From positions 54,063,025-54,127,024 of the forward strand of contig OX344763.1 of the NCBI GenBank assembly GCA_947034895.1: a DNA stretch of 64,000 nt, given 5' to 3'. The position numbers and the translations under genes are program-made. Shown here one piece after another: positions 47,501-59,595 of the stretch; position 1 is the first letter of the stretch, and every line of letters begins with the position of its first letter. This DNA comes from Rhytidiadelphus loreus. Taxonomy: Eukaryota > Streptophyta > Bryopsida > Hypnales > Hylocomiaceae. The notes beneath the pieces were generated by a model. The model was not told where the DNA came from. It ran no database searches and saw only the letters and a list, made by a program, of their open reading frames with translations.

Positions 47501-49545
47501 GGTTGACATGTCTGCAAACGAGTTCATTCCATCCAGTGCTAAACCGAGCTTCACATTTCTAGAGTTTTCAAAGAAAGATGAGTCAATGTCCTTCACTTTC
47601 TTCCAAGCAGGACTGTCCAATGTGGATCTCAGTTTACCATCGGTGGAGGGGTTCTTCGCATGCCATGTCATCAAGGATGCAATGTCTCAGCATCGGTACA
47701 TTCTTAGAAGTCTTAGAATAAGAGGAAAATGACGTAAGACCTTCACTGGAACAGTGGTACTACCTTCTAAGTACCTAGATGTTCGGCATTGTGGACACTC
47801 AGTCATATGACCTTTGTCTTTCCAGAAAAGGACGCAGCCATTTCGACAAGCGTGTATAGTATTGAAAGATAGACCTAGCCTGTCAATGTACCGCCATGCC
47901 TCGTGTCTAGTTTTTGGCAATCCGTTTGGTACCGGTAGAACATCTATTATCAAAAAAGAAAGCAATTCATCCATGAAAGAGTTGCTGACGTTGTGTAGAT
48001 GAGCTAAGTTCATGAGAACAAGCACGCAAGCGAGTGTCGACATTTTGGAGCCCTGGTATAGAGGTACCTGACTATGCTTCAACCACTCCTCTATGTCTGG
48101 GTCGTTGCTTTCTTCATTGTCATCTTCATTCAGTTCACTTGCATTTCTTGCATCGTTTTTCCCTTGTCTTAAATTGAAGAACTCTCTACAGTCGTCCACT
48201 CACTAAAACCATTCCGCTATCATACGCTGAAAATCCATTCCCTCGTCAAATTGAGGTGGCTCAATTGATTCTGGAATTGCAGTAGCAGGTGCCGTTTCCT
48301 GCTCTATTATGCCGAAGCATGGTAGTTGCTCATCACCGTCCTCTAACTGCAGTAGTGTAATATACCATATGAGGATGTAGTTAGTGAGCACAAGTAATTG
48401 AGAGTCATTAGTCAGAAAATGGTAGCAAAGAAAGTTTCTGTATATTTTAAAAATTGAATCAAGAAAATAGTCATCTACATAGGAAGCAAATAGTATGACA
48501 ACTAACTACAATGCAAGGTAGAAACAAAATTTCAAAATGTTAGCACTGCAGATTATTGTCTAGGTTTTGCATTTCGCATACGGCATGAGGCTCGGGTTTT
48601 TTTCGGAAACCAGCGATCACAGAGTCTGTAAACAAAAGAACGACTGCCGAAGACGACGAAGAGTCTGCAGTAATGAGTGGAAAATTTTCTAATGCGACGA
48701 GTGTAGGAACAACGGATAAGGAAGTGTAATAGGAGACGGAGAAGAAATAGGGTGTATAGAGTACAAAATTAGGGTAACGGAATTGGCCTTTCATGAACTA
48801 CAATGAAGTGAAAAGGACTGCAGGAGAATGCCACAAAACGAATACTTACAAGCATGGAGTGTGTTAGGGTTGGATCGCGACTATGGCGTCGTGGATGCAT
48901 TTCTATGGTTCTCCGAAGAATTGGACGGCCTCCGCCCTTGCACTCACTGCAAGGGCACTTGTATCTCAAAATAAGTCGTTCGTCTGCATATGAACACTCA
49001 AGATTGTTCAAGGTGAATGCGGCTAGCGAGAATCGTAAGTCCATGTTCCCTCTATCTTGCTCCATGGCGAAAGTGATTGAATTCGATAAATTGCAAACAA
49101 CAGTCGAGATAGAAGAGCACCTTCCTCCTGTCTGAGTACTTCCGTTGACATTCAGAAATCGCAAGACACTGCGATGGCAAGTGTTGCTGACGTCAGCAAG
49201 GTAATGACCATAATTATGGAATACTATTTGCATAGCCCTAATTTGATACTTGAAACCATGCACTGGTTCATTTGGTTGTTTGATTTCCAGGAATCTAGGG
49301 TGCACAACCATTGAAATCGAGGGTCGAAATTGTAGAACTGGGGCACTGTCTAGTGTACTGTTTGCCCTTGTACAGTTGCAACGAGCATGTGGTTTGAAAA
49401 TTGATGGTTTTGCCCGGCTGCAGTTACCCGTAACCGTGGGATCTTGACCGTGTAGCAACACGAATTTCTCCATTGCAAACTGTGAGTATTTTGGTGTGGC
49501 AGAGGGTTTTCTGCGAGGGTTTTGAAGCGAGTCCTCGCATTTCAA
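44573..49545 (-). pseudogene. CACTA tnp2-type transposase, four exons, nearly complete but inactivated
   Basis: Exon 1 (to 48850) ends with a transposase-associated motif, CPCSECKGGGRPILRRTIEMH. Intron 48347-48849 leads to exon 2, which holds the TNP2 core (ASLMTWHAK, VHINGVKRHSILFRLPYWD). A 333-bp intron (46558-46890, GTAAGT...ACAG) is in phase with KLLIRHTLDTMHCEKNF of exon 3. Exon 3 carries the DUF4218-type region. Intron 45465-45655 precedes exon 4 (from 45464) with the DUF4216-type region (YYGKIIEIMEMDYG, LLCEWVEP) and an acidic C-terminus ending at 44573. Damage: adjacent TAG and TGA at 48200-48205, TGA 47687, a one-base loss near 47140, TGA 46990, TAG 45952 (Trp lost before MYPLERYM), and a frameshift within exon 1 near 49500. 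A decayed transposase. Confidence 0.75.
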
Positions 49546-50525
49546 CTTGTTTTGGAGGTAATCGAGTTCCGTACAGTGAAGACCGAAGGCCTGGCATCAT
49601 GGAATTGGTCGATTGGTTTTGCATGTAGGTTCAATCATTCTAAACAAATAAGTACTTCATGGTCAAAGTCAAGCAATTATCTATAAATAATAGCTTAGAT
49701 AAACTCTATCAAGTTCATATACTTTGAAAAAGCATTCATTACCAAAAAGTAAGAAAAGAAAATTCTAGTATTAGTTCAAATTTATAAAAATGATTTTTTA
49801 GTTTACATATTGTATTAATAAAAACAATGATATTTTACTTCACACACTATTCTATCTTGTCTATTAGTCCATCTATAAAAATTGCATTACATAGAACTCA
49901 AGATTTGCAAAAATTATTTGTCTCCACATCATTGTTTTAGAATTCCATATTCAAAACCATAGCAATAGTTTGCATGCAACTATAACTAAATAGATCATAT
50001 TTCAAAACACAATATCATGCACAATACTCAATTCACATTGAAAATGAAGTTCATAAAAGACTAATGTTTGATTATCCATTAACTTCTAAAGAGCCAAGGT
50101 CTTTTTTTGTCCAAAAATACTTGAAAATATTATTTCTATTGGAATGTGTAAACTTTTCAAAAACTGTTTTTTTGTTGCATATATATTCAAAAGATCTTGC
50201 ACTAACAAAACTAATACAAGAATGTGTAGAAGAAATTTTAGAAACTTGGAATACGTAGATTGCAAGAAATTTGCATTTAAAATGAAGAAAACTCTTTTTA
50301 TACATCTTCTGTAACTAGATTGTAAAGCTTTAAATTTTAAAATTTTAAATGAGGTGTATAATGTTGTGAGATTTTTATAGTTTACCTTGTTTGTTTAGCT
50401 TGTTGGTTCCACAAAAAGTTGTTGTCTTCATGCTCTCATATTTGTGGTTGATGGTAAGAATATTCTTATCACTAAATTAGCTTTTTTAGCAAATTTTATA
50501 AATATTGATCTATACAATTAAAAAA
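49546..50525. other. AT-rich DNA upstream of tnp2
   Basis: No supported gene. The 5' part of tnp2 exon 1 may extend to about 49624 in another frame, and the tnp2 promoter should lie in this stretch. No specific promoter motif could be assigned. Confidence 0.4.
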
Positions 50526-50639
50526 ATGCCTTCCATTATACACATATGTTCCCCTTGTCAGAAAACTTTTAACTCTAAAGAGCAATGGGAAGCTCATATT
50601 GAGGGTAAAAAATACAAGTCTATATTAAAAATGCTCTGA
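50526..50639 (+). pseudogene. U1-type C2H2 zinc-finger remnant
   Basis: ATG 50526 begins a short frame containing CSPCQKTFNSKEQWEAHIEG, then KKYKS. This is the C-x2-C...F...H..GK pattern of U1/matrin-type fingers. The last His is Tyr here (CAC to TAC), which would break zinc binding. TGA 50637 ends it, but the same frame continues into the 22-bp minisatellite for many codons. The finger may therefore once have been the N-terminus of a repeat protein encoded by that array. Confidence 0.5.
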
Positions 50640-50649
50640 AAGAAAGAAG

Positions 50650-51660
50650 TGTGGGCCCCAAACTACCTAAGTTTCAACCCCAAAGCCATGAAGTTTCGGC
50701 CCCAAACTACAAAAGTTTCAGCCCCAAACCTAAGAATTTTGGGCCCCAAACTACCCTAGTTTGGACCCCAAAGCCAAGGAGTTTGAACCCCAAATTGTCC
50801 AGGTTTTGGCCCCAAATCCAACAAGTTTGAGCTCCAAACTACCCAGGTCTGGGCCCCAAAACCAAGAAGTTTGGGCCCCAATTGTCCAAGTTTGGGCCCT
50901 AAAGCCAAGTAGTTTGGGCCCCAAATTGCCCAAATTTTGGCCCCAAATCCAAGAAGTTTGGGCCCCAAACTACCCAAGTTTCAACCCCAAAGTCAAGAAG
51001 TTTTGGCCCCAAAGCTAAGAATTTTGGGCCTCAAACTGCCCAAGTTTCGGCCCCAAAGTCAAGAAGTTTAGGCCCCAAACTGTCCAAGTTTCGGCTATAA
51101 AGCCAAGTAGTTTGGGCCCCAAATTGCCCAAATTTCAGCCCCAAATCCAAGAAGTTTGGGCCCCAAACTACCCAAGTTTCAGCCCCAAAGTCAAGAAGTT
51201 TCGGCCCTAAAGCCAAGTAATTTGGGCCCCAAACTACCTAAGTTTCAGCCCCAAAGTCAAGAAGTTTCGGCCCCAAACTACCCAAGTTTCAGCCCCAAAG
51301 TCAAGAAGTTTGGGCCCCAAACTGTCCAAGTTTCGGCCCTAAAGCCAAGTAGTTTGGGCCCCAAATTGCCCAAATTTCAGCCCCAAATCCAAGAAGTTTG
51401 GGCCCCAAACTACCCAAGTTTTAGCCCCAAAGCTAAGAATTTTGGGCCCCAAACTGCCCAAGTTTTGACCCCAAAGTCAAGAATTTTGGGCCCCAAATTG
51501 CCCAAGTTTTGGCCCTAAAGTCAAGAATTTTGGGCTCCAAACTACCAAAGTTTTTGCCCCAAAATCAAAAAGTTTGGGCCCAAAACTGCCAAGGTTTCGG
51601 CCCTAAAGCAAAGAAGTTTATGCCCCAGAGTCAAAATGTTTGGACCCAACTACCAAAGTT
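50650..51660 (+). repeat. 22-bp minisatellite with alternating two-unit structure
   Basis: About 45 units of 22 bp. Two unit types alternate: GCCCCAAACTACCCAAGTTTCA and a second with AAAGTCAAGAAGTTT, giving a 44-bp higher-order period. Unit length is not a multiple of three, so the frame rotates and a protein repeat would have a 22-residue (66-bp) period. Long ORFs appear on both strands as a result (50761-51018 and 51156-51518 on the plus strand), which is expected from the repeat alone. Confidence 0.9.
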
Positions 51661-52740
51661 TTAGCCAAAAAGTAATTTATAGAATTCATTTCTGAATGCA
51701 ATTTTTACAATTTTTCAAAAGTCATATTTTGACAGGTTTAAATATGTGTGCTAAAACAATCTCTTCACAAAGGAGTACAAGGGCTTTTTTAGGTGGCTTT
51801 TGGACATCTCTGATTTCAGTAACCACCATCTTTGATTTTAGTAACCAACATCTCTAATTTTAGTACAAGAGCAGTAGACTTCAATAGTCAAATTTGGAAG
51901 TAGGTGCTCATGGACATCGTAGGTGTTATTCGAATCGTAAGAAGAGGACGTATGTACAGCGGTAAATGGAGAAGGGAAAATTTTGTTGCAATGCAATGCA
52001 CATTGAACAAGGAATTTCTCTTGTGGAAATTTATGGAAGATGGAGGTGGGACCAGAGGAGGTCCACACTTTTTATTTTACTCCTTTTTCCTCTTGCGACG
52101 GCGTCATTCATGTCATCATGTGTATAAGGAGCATATGTAAGTTTACTAAAGTTATTTTGTAGTCCATCGCATGCACACGTTACAGCCACAGTTAATGAAT
52201 TTAAGGTACTGCAGCGGTGGAGTCTTCATCCTACATACTAGATAGAACAAGTATATAGGGATTGATGCGTACAATTCGCTTTTTTATTGTCAGGTTTTTT
52301 TTGGAGGACGCCTATATGAGGGGACAATATATCTTTCATTAAATGCATGTTTTAAATGTAGAAACTGTGCAATCTTTTTGACAGTCTTATTCAGAAAAAG
52401 ATATTCAAGAAAGTAAGGGACTAAAGAATTGAAACTGCAGCAAAGGAAGCAGTGGACGGTGCTTTTGTGTGTTCATGCAATAAGATGAAGAGTTGTCACT
52501 TGTCACTGTCGTAGTCACTGCTCTGTAGTGCGTATTATTGTTCAAGTTTTTTTATCACTCACAAACCGGGTACTATTATGCTGAGTAGTGGATTCGCGAA
52601 ATACAGTGCCAAGTAGGGACAACAAAGAAAGTGTCTTCGACGATCTCGCTTGAACGACCAGTTCAGTAAAGGAATTAGAGAACTTGCTTCACATCTGCAG
52701 CTTAGAACTTCCATAGCTCAATTTTTTAAGGAATTCAAGT
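51661..52740. other. Non-coding DNA between the minisatellite and the second CACTA gene
   Basis: No supported gene. A plus-strand frame at 51904-52140 has basic character (VIRIVRRGRMYSGKWRRENF) but no recognisable domain. It may be decayed coding sequence or part of the leader of the next gene. Confidence 0.35.
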
Positions 52741-52759
52741 AGTGAAGTAGTAATCAATT

Positions 52760-55700
52760 GCTACTAGGGTATTGGTTTCGGTGGACCAGGAGCTTGCAAA
52801 AGCTGTGGAAGAGGTAAGTGACGGAGAATGGAATTCATTTAATTTGCAATGTCATGCATGCATACACAGTGGGGTGCACCGTACCTCGTTTGTACTAGTA
52901 GTGCACTGGCTGCATGTACTCTGTTTTTTTAATATATATGAAATTGTTGTTGTCGTAGACAGTTGGTTTCGTCTGAGGAAATGGACAGGAATGGGGAAGT
53001 CAACAGAAATTCAGATTTTGATGCATCTTCGCATCCGTATTTTTTTAAAACACCTGCCTGCCAGAAACAAGCGCAGAAGGTGTGTTGGGGGGATGATGTT
53101 GAGGGAGGACAACCTAGCCATGCCAATTTCCAAGCAGAAGGAATCGCAGCAAGTGTGGAGGGGGCCAGTAACATGATGTCCACAATTCTCGGCAATCACC
53201 ATCAGGATTTGGTCATGAAGGCAGTTTTGCAAACGACTACTTTTTTGGTTGGTTCATCAGCCGCAATATTTCCGCGCGTGGGAAGTATAGATCTTCCTTC
53301 TATAGGTGATCCTAGTGTGCAGCCGGGTTCCATAAGTACGTGGAACGAATTGGCATTCCACAAAGCTAAAGCAAAGCAAAACAAGAAGCCCAACATGATG
53401 AGGACGTCTACGGGGGAGAACTCAGATTCGCAAGAGGGATTTCTTCTTCCAGAGAACGCTAGTCATGAACAAAGAGCTCTACGTACACGGAAACTGAGCA
53501 AGTGGCGTGCCACCAAGGCTAGAAATCTGACAAGTAACCGTCGAGCTGTTAATAAAGTACTGTATGTCATTCACATCGATGGAATGAGCAAACCACAAGG
53601 CATTCACAAACGACAATGGAAAGCTGCAGTTTGTGGCCAGTGCGGTCGCTTGGACCCAACTAAAGACAACATAAACCATCATCCAAAAAACGTGGTGGAC
53701 AGTATTTGGCATGCTCTTGAGAGGGAATGGGAGTTTGAAGGATTTGTATACAAGGCCAAGGAAATGTTTGAAAAATCGGCAACCAAGTTCATGCGCAACA
53801 AAAAAATGCAATTGAAATACAAATGTCAGAAAACCATGGTAGAGGGAAACTAGACGATGTGACTCCCACTCATTGGTTGAAGTTAGTGGACCTCACTAAG
53901 AAGTCCATGAAGGAACAAGCACATGGTACATCAGGGGAAGGAGTCTCAACAAGGAAGCCAGTCCATTTGGAGATTGAGATGGACGACACAGACAACTTTG
54001 GTGAATCGGAGGTAAGTATGGGGTGTTCATTCAGTAGTGTGTTCAATAACTGATGTATGTTCCAATATGTGTTAGTCGCTCTTTATTTTGAACTAATAAT
54101 TGAAGCGTGGTCACTGACATTTTTTTTGTTTTAAATCAACGTCCACGACATGTGTTAGACGACAATGACATCTCTAAGAAGACAAAATTGTTCGATACAC
54201 AGGAGTCGATGAAGACACAGTTGTTAATTCCAAAAATAAAGGCAGAGGTAACTTGTCATTTTTGTGGATGTCATTGTCGTTGTCTTTGCTCTCTTGGTTT
54301 GTTTTTAGAATTTTTTCCCCATTATACAGAATGTTCTGTACGTGGTAGGCATGCGAAGATGAGGTTACAAAGAGAAGCTGGAAGATTTCCTTGATAGCCG
54401 GTGAGTCTGTGGCGTTAGAGAAAGAACATTTGGAGTCTCAAATTACGAGTTTGAGAAGTCAATTGGAATGGCTACAGAATTCCAGGAAGGTATGGTTACA
54501 TGCGCGCATTTGACTTGAAAAATTACGATAGGTTGGAAGTGAGTCCTATAGATGTGGTGATGTCGGAGGGCATAAAATCATGATGTCCATGCCGTATCTT
54601 TCAATTTCAGATGTGTTTGGAAATGTGGAAACAGGAGTGGAATTGTGAAAGTACATTGTGGATGGCAGGTACTGTGCTAAATGACAGGGACAGCTCGTGT
54701 GCGGAGGTGGTAACATATGCTTGCAGTTGTACATGTGAAATTAATTGGAAATTGTTATATAGAAGTGATGAATGAGAAGCCTAAATGGATTACTGAGAAG
54801 TTTCCCCCCTTCATGTACAGACATAGATGTCACCAAGTGACAATTTCAACAACATGGATCTACATGTGTGTAAGGGGAAAGCAAATGTCAATGACGTTCA
54901 ACGAGGTACATGGCAAAAATAGCGTCATTTCAGTATTACAATGTTGACGGTTGTTTGAATTGTATGTCATGCGGGCAGTGGGTTTTCAATTTTTTTTTCC
55001 CGTGTAGAGTTGAAGGCCACAAAGAAAAACGTATCTCTTGGTTCTCTCTCTGGTGAGCAGAATTTGAGTAATTTGAAGGGGTCAAGTGGAAAGCGTCACC
55101 GACAAAATGTCCACACAGAAGGAGTTCATTCACAGAAAAAGCGTGCGTTGGCAGAAATGGAACAGAAAGCGCTGGACGGAAGTGTACTTCAAGGGGTGAA
55201 TGACATGAACAACATGGAGGTGCACAAATTAATCCATATGTGCGTGCTATGCATTGGAATTTGAATGATTGACATCGGTCCCATGTTACTGGAGTGTAGA
55301 AATTCATGTTGCCGTGACGTGCTTAAGGTATGAGAGTAAAGGCATGTACTTGAATCTGTTGTTTCAGCATAACCTTATTAGTAGTGGAAAACGTACATAC
55401 TACAATCACGAATGCAAATGTCATAACATTCCCAATGTGCACACATACATACTACAATCACGAATGCAAATGTCATAACATTCCCAATGTAATCTGTTGC
55501 CCATTTGAACCTTATTGACAATTAGGTAATTTATTTGACTGTAGGAAGAAGAGATGGAGTGCGGTGATGTCATATCCATTGCTGCAATTGTTGAAGGCAA
55601 TAAAACCAATATTGGAAAGGGCGTTCTCATGGGTTTTGCGGGTTCAAGATGTTCTCGAAAAATTATACCAGAAGGTTGGTGCAGCATTAAAGTGACCTCA

Positions 55701-55829
55701 TGCACTTTGAGTGCAGTATCTGAGACATGTCCAATTCCTCCAGGTTGGAAGGATCAAGGTAAACTGAAGACACTAAAGGATGCTGAGAGCCGTATCATTC
55801 TATGGCCGCGTAGCCTTGTGCACCTTTGA
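52760..55829 (+). pseudogene. Second CACTA gene, TNP1/TNPA-like, multi-exon, with a frameshift
   Basis: A small exon ends VDQELAKAVEE at 52813 and joins in phase across intron 52814-52962 to the main exon. That exon has a basic middle (RKLSKWRATKARNLTSNRR) and a WHALEREWEFEGFVYK region. A frameshift near 53850 moves to the frame of KLDDVTPTHWLKLVDL. Donors follow at 54012 (GGAG/GTAAGT) and 54249 (GCAGAG/GTAACT). A small exon near 54417-54496 encodes a coiled coil (HLESQITSLRSQLEWLQ). The last exon (55544-55829) ends with LKTLKDAESRIILWPRSLV, resembling the C-terminus of plant TNP1-type proteins (A.G..V.WP...V). TNPA-type proteins bind subterminal repeats. The gene points away from tnp2. Confidence 0.5.
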
Positions 55830-56770
55830 AGACAGAATACGGCAAACGTGTATACATTCTGTGTGTCGCGAAACAGAAGTGTGTATATGTTGAATACATC
55901 TTCAGTCAACTGCATTAGCAATTACAAAGTAAAATTATGTGAAGAGTATTCCCTTCTCTATGGAGGTCATCGATATTTAAGTGTTTTCAGTGTATACATT
56001 TGTGGACAACAACTATGATATCTCTGTCATAGAAATTGTATAGAAGCTTCAGAAGAACTTTTGGAATTGCATTGTATAGGCAGAAATCGTTTGTGGGGAT
56101 ATGTTTGTAGAGCACGGATACAATGGATGCACTGCACAGCACAGAAGAGGTACCACAGTACGTGGTGTGCAACGCAGAATCAGTGTCTGCTACATACCGC
56201 TATATTAATGTATGCTGTCGAATTGAATAAAAGCGCTTTTCAGTGCTCATATTAATAAATCTTGTCATTCACACTATATATAATGTCTACAATGTTTTAT
56301 ATAGTTCCATTGGCTAGAGGAGGCAAATGAAATTTGTTTTTTTTAAATGAGAACAAGCCATCATATAGATGAACGAGAAATAATTCGAAAACATTATTCT
56401 AGAACTCCAATTTCTAAAAAAAAGTATCAAAGCTTGTTCGACGATGGGTACAGGAACGCCAAGTGGAAAACATCGGTTTCCACACCACATGTACAGTAAG
56501 AGCAGAAACATTCACGACCGCACAAGTGTCAAGTGATCGGACCATCTGCAAAGTTGAAGGATGTTGCAATGAAGATTTCCGTTTCCGCTTTGTGCATTTA
56601 ACAGACGCGCTCACGCAGCTTTAACAGTCACATTCTGCGATTTCAGTACGGTCCGATCAGGCACGTCCTAGACACCACTTTTTTAGACTACAATACTTAA
56701 TGGACTTGCAATTTCAATATATGTATTCTTATTGAAAAACGGCCTTAAATCACCCACATCTCTAGTAGTG
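55830..56770. other. Right subterminal part of the CACTA element
   Basis: No supported gene. A 40-bp direct repeat (ACATACTACAATCACGAATG...) lies just upstream, inside the last large intron at about 55394-55490. The segment ends with CTCTAGTAGTG at 56770. Confidence 0.4.
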
Positions 56771-56859
56771 TACTATACATGAGTCACCGTTATGTTTATA
56801 TGGACATCCCTTGTTATTGGCGTTACATTCTGTCGTAGCACAGGGTAAGTAAATTCCCT

Positions 56860-56892
56860 GTTATGCTCACAAAAACCACTTTAAAGCATAAC
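56860..56892 (+). other. Conserved stem-loop of element C
   Basis: GTTATGCT (56860-56867) pairs with AGCATAAC (56885-56892). Against elements A and B, the sixth base of the left arm is changed A to G and its partner T to C, so pairing is kept. Confidence 0.7.
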
Positions 56893-58050
56893 AAAGTGAC
56901 TCTAAAGATCGAACCCACGAGATTCTGTGAAGTGTTTAAAGTTTATTAGGAACTTAGATGACAATAGTCAGTTTCTTCAAGGATTTTCCTAACCAGCTGT
57001 AGCGATTCTTAACCCAGAAAATCCTACCTATCTAAGTGTAGAGTATCCGGAACCTTTATTTCTCTGCTCCTGATTACGATCCGGATACCTTTACATCAAA
57101 AATCACCAAAAACCACCCGGACTTTCTAGATAACTCCGGGTTTACTCCTTAAGACCGGACTCCCTCCTCTTACTGGCATCCGTCTTCTTTACTCCCTACC
57201 GGTTTAATTTAACCTCTGTTGACTCATCAGAGGGATCTTGCCAATTTGATTTTTGAGAGTGGGCGGCTCGCCACAACTTCCGGATCTTTTAAAGTGATGG
57301 AAGAGTTCACTCTACTCTACTCAATCTCCTATCTAACTAGAGTCCGGTTTGGCTTCTCACAATGACCGGAAAATGAATCCGGCCAGAGGTCACACAAAAC
57401 CCCCACGTACGACCCTTATCATACTACAACGACCTTGGCTTTCCTGCAATCCGTATGAAGCTAAGGTGACCACAAGTGTATCCGCCCGTGCCAGTAGAAT
57501 CCGGTACCTTTTCCGTTTAGTTTCTAAGTTTAATGAGACCTCTCAAGGATCAGACGCTAACCAGATCTCCCATCCGGTCGCTCTAGCACAGTCAGGAAAT
57601 CCTTCCCTAATTGCCTAGCTTAACAATGGCTATCTCATCCGGAATACAAGATCCAAACCTTACTGAGGTGCAATGACTCACTCCCAGCACTGACAACCTT
57701 TTCACACAAATACAGATCAAAGAACACCAAGGGGAAGAAAAAATTCTCTCAAAGTCCACCCACCAACACTCAATTCCTTACTCACTCACTTGGCCAAAGC
57801 ATGGGAAGGCAAAAGAATAGCAGAAAAAATGCATAGTACACAAACAATATGATAGAATTTTTCCTCCTCTTCTCCATTGAGAGACACGTTTATATCCAAA
57901 GTTTGAGTTCATACAAAAAGGGGGGAAAGTCCTAAGAAACCGGCACTGTTTCTGGCCAAGATTATAGGATCTAATCCTCCCGGATTTCTCGCTACAAAAC
58001 TGTACCTAACAAAATTGTCCTAAAAATATACATCCTATCCCCTAAAATTC

Positions 58051-59595
58051 CTAAGGCCCACCACTCTCTGGTATAAGTTGCTTAGTAATTTTACTGATGC
58101 TGCCTTCCTTCTCTCCCCCTTCCGGAATACGTTCCGGAACTGGAGTACACGGTTCTTTGTCTTCTGCTGGTGGTGCTGGTGCAGGGGCCTTCTGATTGGA
58201 TCCTAGAGATCCGGGCTTGGGTACCTCCTGCACATCCGAGTCCCTACATAGACTCGGGAAGGAAATTCCGGACAAGGAAACCGGATGATGTAGATGAAGC
58301 CTTTTACTACTATCATCTATCATCTTAGCTGCCTTCCGGAATTCCTCCAATGAAGACTCCATCTGGCCGGCAAACTTCGCAAGTATCCGTGTTATTCTCC
58401 CTCCGGAGATTTTCTTCTCCCTGTGCACGCCTTCATCAAATAGTTTTGCCTTGGCCATCGCGTCTCCGGACGCCGCCACCACGGAGGTCATCGAGTTGAT
58501 GGCCTTCTAGATGTCCTCCTGTAGGTTCCGGGCAGCTCTCACTTCCTCCATGCTGACTTCTTGGTCCCTCTTCAAGAGTTGGATCTCGCCTCTCAACTTG
58601 ATCATCAACTCATCCATCTCTTGGAGAGTTATGGTTTGCTTCAGAATCCTCTCCTCCTCCTCCCGGTCATCGTCCGGGTTATTGATACAGTTCGTTATCG
58701 TTTCCGGAAGTGAACTGTCAATCTTTCCTCCCACCAGGCCGGCCACAGAAGCAAGTATGGTCTGCCTGATCACATTACACGCCTAGATCTCCCCCAAAAT
58801 ATGAATCAACTTACCAAAAAGCGGATTCATCCCGATATCATTAGATCCGGAAGCATCCGCTTTTCCTTTGTCTGCTTCCCGGGGGCCGGGGTTCATTCTT
58901 GGGTGTTCTGGTTTTAGCTGGAAGAACCCCTCCTTCCGGACTTGCCTTGGTCCAAGTGGACATCCCCTTTCCATCCAATTGAGACGGCTTTCCTCCCTGC
59001 TGACCTCCCATCTTCTTGTCAGCCGGAGATCCCCGATTTCCCACAGTCGTCTTGAGCCGTTTCCGGTGCACGAGGGATACTCCATCGTCCTCCTCGTCTT
59101 CCTCTTGCTAGTTCCTCATGTTTTCCTTGGGCGTTCCGGCTGGCGGAGTATTATCATGTTCAGTATCGGAGCTCTCATCATCCAACGCTCCAAACTTTGA
59201 GAGAGCCATCTGGGCCCTCCATTCGTTCTCCTCGACCGTTGTGAGGAGTCCCTGCTTCCAGTAGAGATGGAAGAGGTAAGGGCAGAGTGGGGTTCCTCTG
59301 CTCTTTTTGGTGTTGGAGCAAAGTCCGGCCACCAACAGGCACATGTACTTCGCCCAATCGACTCACATCTCCCCGCTCAGTGCCTCAAAAATTGTATTGC
59401 CCACCGAGTGGGTCAATATCATGGGCTTTTCCGGATAGAGGATGGGGAGCAAAAACTCTAGCAGGCACCGATGCCGCGAGTTTATGCAATCCGCCACAGC
59501 GAACCCGTCCTTAGAATCGCTCCTTGGGAAAACAGCCCCTTCACGTAGTTGTCCTGGGATTTTGCCTTGGACGTCCCGGGGAATGCTGGTACGTG
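58051..59595 (-). pseudogene. Element C ORF, N-terminally truncated, in-frame stops
   Basis: The minus-strand frame shows DGFAVADC, LLPILYPEK, GNTIFEALSGEM, VDWAKYM and TPLCPYLFHLY, the block also present in the ORFs of A and D. An in-frame TGA at 59363 replaces the Arg expected between GEM and VDW, and a TAG lies at 59108. A frame change occurs near 58860. The C-terminal part carries TAG at 58783 and 58507, then RITRILAKFAGQMESSLEEF, matching RMVRILSDFSEKLEMIL of A. It ends at 58051. Confidence 0.6.

Larger units (their letters stand above)
39074..56770. mobile_element. Probable large CACTA element, with element B nested inside
   Basis: The left end at 39074 reads CACTAGTAGAAAACC. The right end, on the complement from 56770, reads CACTACTAGAGATGTGGG; the first nine bases agree at eight. 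Inside are a minus-strand tnp2 gene (44.6-49.6 kb) and a plus-strand second CACTA gene (52.8-55.8 kb), the expected gene pair. The 3-bp flanks (ACA and TAC) do not match, so the pairing is plausible, not proven. Removing element B would leave about 15.5 kb. Confidence 0.5.
56831..59595 (-). mobile_element. One-ORF element C, truncated
   Basis: It begins TGTCGTAGCACAGGG and contains GATCGAACCCACGAGATTCT, identical to A and B. It runs collinearly through CCGG-rich DNA into a minus-strand ORF. The ORF is cut about 190 codons before its expected start, at a junction with G-rich DNA (GAGCGGGGAGCGGCGAG, near 59600). No GCTGCGACA end or second copy of the flanking CATTC was found, so the element has lost one end. 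Confidence 0.7.

Noticed and set aside
50751..51518. Long ORFs on both strands in the 22-bp minisatellite
   Set aside because: The unit has no stop in most frames, so open frames on either strand follow from repetition. No start, splice or domain evidence apart from the finger upstream.
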